Shown here: positions 62,609-64,000 of the stretch, piece by piece
Position numbering within the stretch: position 1 is the stretch's first letter
Layout of the letters: each line of letters opens with the position of its first letter
Assembly: GCF_018502625.1 (NCBI RefSeq)
Contig: NZ_CP075566.1
Coordinates: 4,839,001 to 4,903,000 of the forward strand
Length of the DNA: 64,000 nucleotides
Reading direction: 5' to 3'
Source: Pseudomonas hormoni
Lineage (GTDB): Bacteria; Pseudomonadota; Gammaproteobacteria; Pseudomonadales; Pseudomonadaceae
Made by a program: the position numbers and the translations under genes
Notes under the pieces: model-generated
Seen by the model: only the letters and a program-made list of their open reading frames with translations
What the model was told of the DNA's origin: nothing
The model's database searches: none

Positions 62609-63559
62609 ATGTCGAGTCCATCCACCCCGAGGTTTGCCGTGGCTGCCTACAACCTGCGTCAATTGAAGTACTTCATCACCACCGTCGAATGCGGCAGCGT
62701 CGCCGAGGCGTCGCGCAAGCTGTACATCGCACAGCCGGCGATCTCCACGGCGATCAAAGGCCTGGAAGACAGCTTCGGCGTGCAACTGCTGATCCGTCAT
62801 CACGCCCAAGGCGTGTCCCTGACCCCCAGCGGGGCGCGCTTCTACCGCAAGGCTCAGGAACTGTTGCGCATGGCCAAGGAGTTCGAACAGAACGCCCTCG
62901 CCGACAACGACGTGGTGGCCGGGCAGATCGACATCGGCTGCTTTGAAACCGTCGCCCCGCTGTACCTGCCGCAATTGATTGCCGGGTTCTCGGCGCTGTA
63001 CCCCGGCGTGAAAATCCGCATCCGCGACGGCGAGCAGCAAGAGTTGGTGCAAGGCCTGACCTCGGGCACCTTCGACCTGGCGATCCTCTATGAACACGAC
63101 CTCGACGCCACCATCCAGACCGAACCGCTGATGCCCGCGCAACGGCCTTATGCATTGCTACCGGCAGATCATCGCTTTGCCCAGCTCAAGCAAGTGTCCC
63201 TGCGTGATCTGTGCCTGGAACCGATGATTCTGCTGGACGTGCAACCGAGCCGGACCTACTTCGTCAGCCTGTTCGAAGAGCTTGGTCTTACGCCACACAT
63301 CGCCTTCAGCTCACCGTCGATCGAGATGGTCCGGGGCATGGTCGGCCAAGGGTTCGGCTTCTCGATCCTGGTCACCCGCCCGCATTCGGAATGCACCTAC
63401 GACGGGCAGAAAGTGGTGTGCGTGGACATCGTCGAAGACGTCACCGGCTCAGGGCTGGTGGCGGCGTGGCTCAAACGCGGGCAACTGACCAAACCGGCGC
63501 AGTTGTTTGCGGATTACTGTCGAGAGCAACTGACCGCGAAGGCCGGGACAAGAACCTGA
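62609..63559 (+). CDS. LysR-type regulator of the amine/ABC cluster
   Basis: The 316-residue protein has a LysR HTH (about residues 14-75: YNLRQLKYFITTVECGSVAE then AQPAISTAIKGLEDSFGVQL) and an effector domain (GQIDIGCFETVAPLYLPQLI) of the kind seen near NitT/TauT and amine genes. It is divergent from the aldehyde dehydrogenase gene, the classical LysR arrangement. ATG at 62609 starts MSSPSTPRFAV. It probably recognises the 49-base element or part of it; no experiment is implied by the sequence. Confidence 0.88.
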   Translation: MSSPSTPRFAVAAYNLRQLKYFITTVECGSVAEASRKLYIAQPAISTAIKGLEDSFGVQLLIRHHAQGVSLTPSGARFYRKAQELLRMAKEFEQNALADNDVVAGQIDIGCFETVAPLYLPQLIAGFSALYPGVKIRIRDGEQQELVQGLTSGTFDLAILYEHDLDATIQTEPLMPAQRPYALLPADHRFAQLKQVSLRDLCLEPMILLDVQPSRTYFVSLFEELGLTPHIAFSSPSIEMVRGMVGQGFGFSILVTRPHSECTYDGQKVVCVDIVEDVTGSGLVAAWLKRGQLTKPAQLFADYCREQLTAKAGTRT

Positions 63560-63573
63560 GCCAGGCAACCCTC

Positions 63574-63708
63574 CTGTGGCGAGGGAGCTTGCTCCCGCTC
63601 GACTGCGCAGCAGTCGCAAAACCATTGCATGCGATGTATCTGATACACCCCAGTGGCAGGTTTTGGGGCGGCTTCGCCACCCAACGGGAGCAAGCTCCCT
63701 CGCCACAA
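63574..63708. repeat. long REPIN of the GCGAGGGAGCTTGCTCCCGC type
   Basis: CTGTGGCGAGGGAGCTTGCT and its inverse, with a partial third repeat just after (AAGCCCCCTCACCACAAG, 63711-63728). Confidence 0.85.
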
Positions 63709-63749
63709 GCAAGCCCCCTCACCACAAGGTTTGTGTTCGGCATCAGGGA

Positions 63750-64000
63750 TTACTTACGCGGTTTGATCCGCGCGGTCGCCTCGGCCACCAACGGATCATC
63801 CGGCCAATAATGCTTCGGATACCGCCCCTTCAAATCCTTCTTCACCTCGGCATACGTGCTGCGCCAGAAGTTCGCCAGATCCTGCGTTACCTGTACCGGC
63901 CGCCGCGCCGGGGACAGCAGATGCAACTTCACCACCTGCCGTCCACCGGCGATGCGCGGCGTTTCAGCAAGCCCGAACAACTCCTGCAAACGCACCGCCA
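63750..64000 (-). CDS. hrpB: ATP-dependent helicase HrpB, C-terminal part
   Basis: The visible 83 codons give the conserved end of HrpB: RLQELFGLAETPRIAGGR, then LHLLSPARRPVQVTQDLANF and KGRYPKHYWPDDPLVAEATA. HrpB is a DEAH-type helicase of about 840 residues whose role is uncertain. The 5' part lies beyond the right edge, so this is a partial gene; the frame is open to position 64000. Confidence 0.92.
   Translation of the reverse strand, partial: AVRLQELFGLAETPRIAGGRQVVKLHLLSPARRPVQVTQDLANFWRSTYAEVKKDLKGRYPKHYWPDDPLVAEATARIKPRK

Noticed and set aside
330..63708. Regular inverted repeats as possible CRISPR arrays or IS ends
   Set aside because: They are dispersed singly between genes, palindromic and of the Pseudomonas REP type; there are no spacers in series, cas genes or transposase genes.

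Overview
The window is a chromosomal segment of a fluorescent-group Pseudomonas. The gene order from morA and glyA through yjiA, yjiX, cstA, the PilZ gene, radA, mscL and fprB parallels a known Pseudomonas aeruginosa block (around PA4601-PA4615, from memory). The DNA is GC-rich, and about twenty REP/REPIN-type inverted repeats of the Pseudomonas kind sit between genes. No rRNA, tRNA, prophage, insertion sequence or CRISPR array was seen. Almost every gene is of a recognisable family.

Layout. 1-6.9 kb: edge of a small gene, a Lon-family protease, DUF3015 and DUF4105 envelope proteins, a lipoprotein and a GreA/GreB-like factor. 6.9-21.9 kb: ettA, the cyclic-di-GMP enzyme gene morA, glyA, the yjiA/yjiX/cstA group, the PilZ gene mapZ, radA, mscL and fprB. 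21.9-24.2 kb: a LuxR solo with a lux-box-like palindrome and an orphan terminator hairpin, then rlmG. 24.2-27.4 kb: the cyanide-insensitive bd oxidase operon cioA-cioB plus a DUF2474 small subunit, with a perfect ANR-type box upstream. 27.4-33.3 kb: an MFS exporter, a DJ-1 paralogue lacking the active-site Cys, a secreted protein, a purine permease overlapping trmA, and a DUF4160/DUF2442 pair.

33.5-40.3 kb is a quinate/shikimate catabolic cluster: a LysR gene, aroQ, a shikimate/quinate dehydrogenase, a TetR gene, quiC (dehydroshikimate dehydratase fused to an HPPD-like domain) and an MFS transporter. Two control regions share a TetR-type operator, and one of them also carries a perfect PcaR box, linking the cluster to protocatechuate breakdown. 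40.4-56.4 kb holds ordinary accessory and housekeeping genes: two EamA transporters, IclR, a zinc peptidase, tesB, a GNAT, an HDAC-like deacetylase, a flavoprotein, rhlE, an Lrp regulator, an exonuclease, a NYN protein, DUF2076, a YciC-like protein and an EEP-fold phosphohydrolase.

56.5-63.6 kb carries a NitT/TauT-type ABC importer, a class III aminotransferase, an aldehyde dehydrogenase and a divergent LysR gene. A 49-bp element, matching at 35 of 39 positions outside a fixed 10-bp spacer, lies upstream of both the ABC operon and the dehydrogenase-aminotransferase operon. This suggests one import-and-degradation regulon for an unidentified amino compound, and it is the best candidate here for an undescribed system. 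The window ends inside hrpB.
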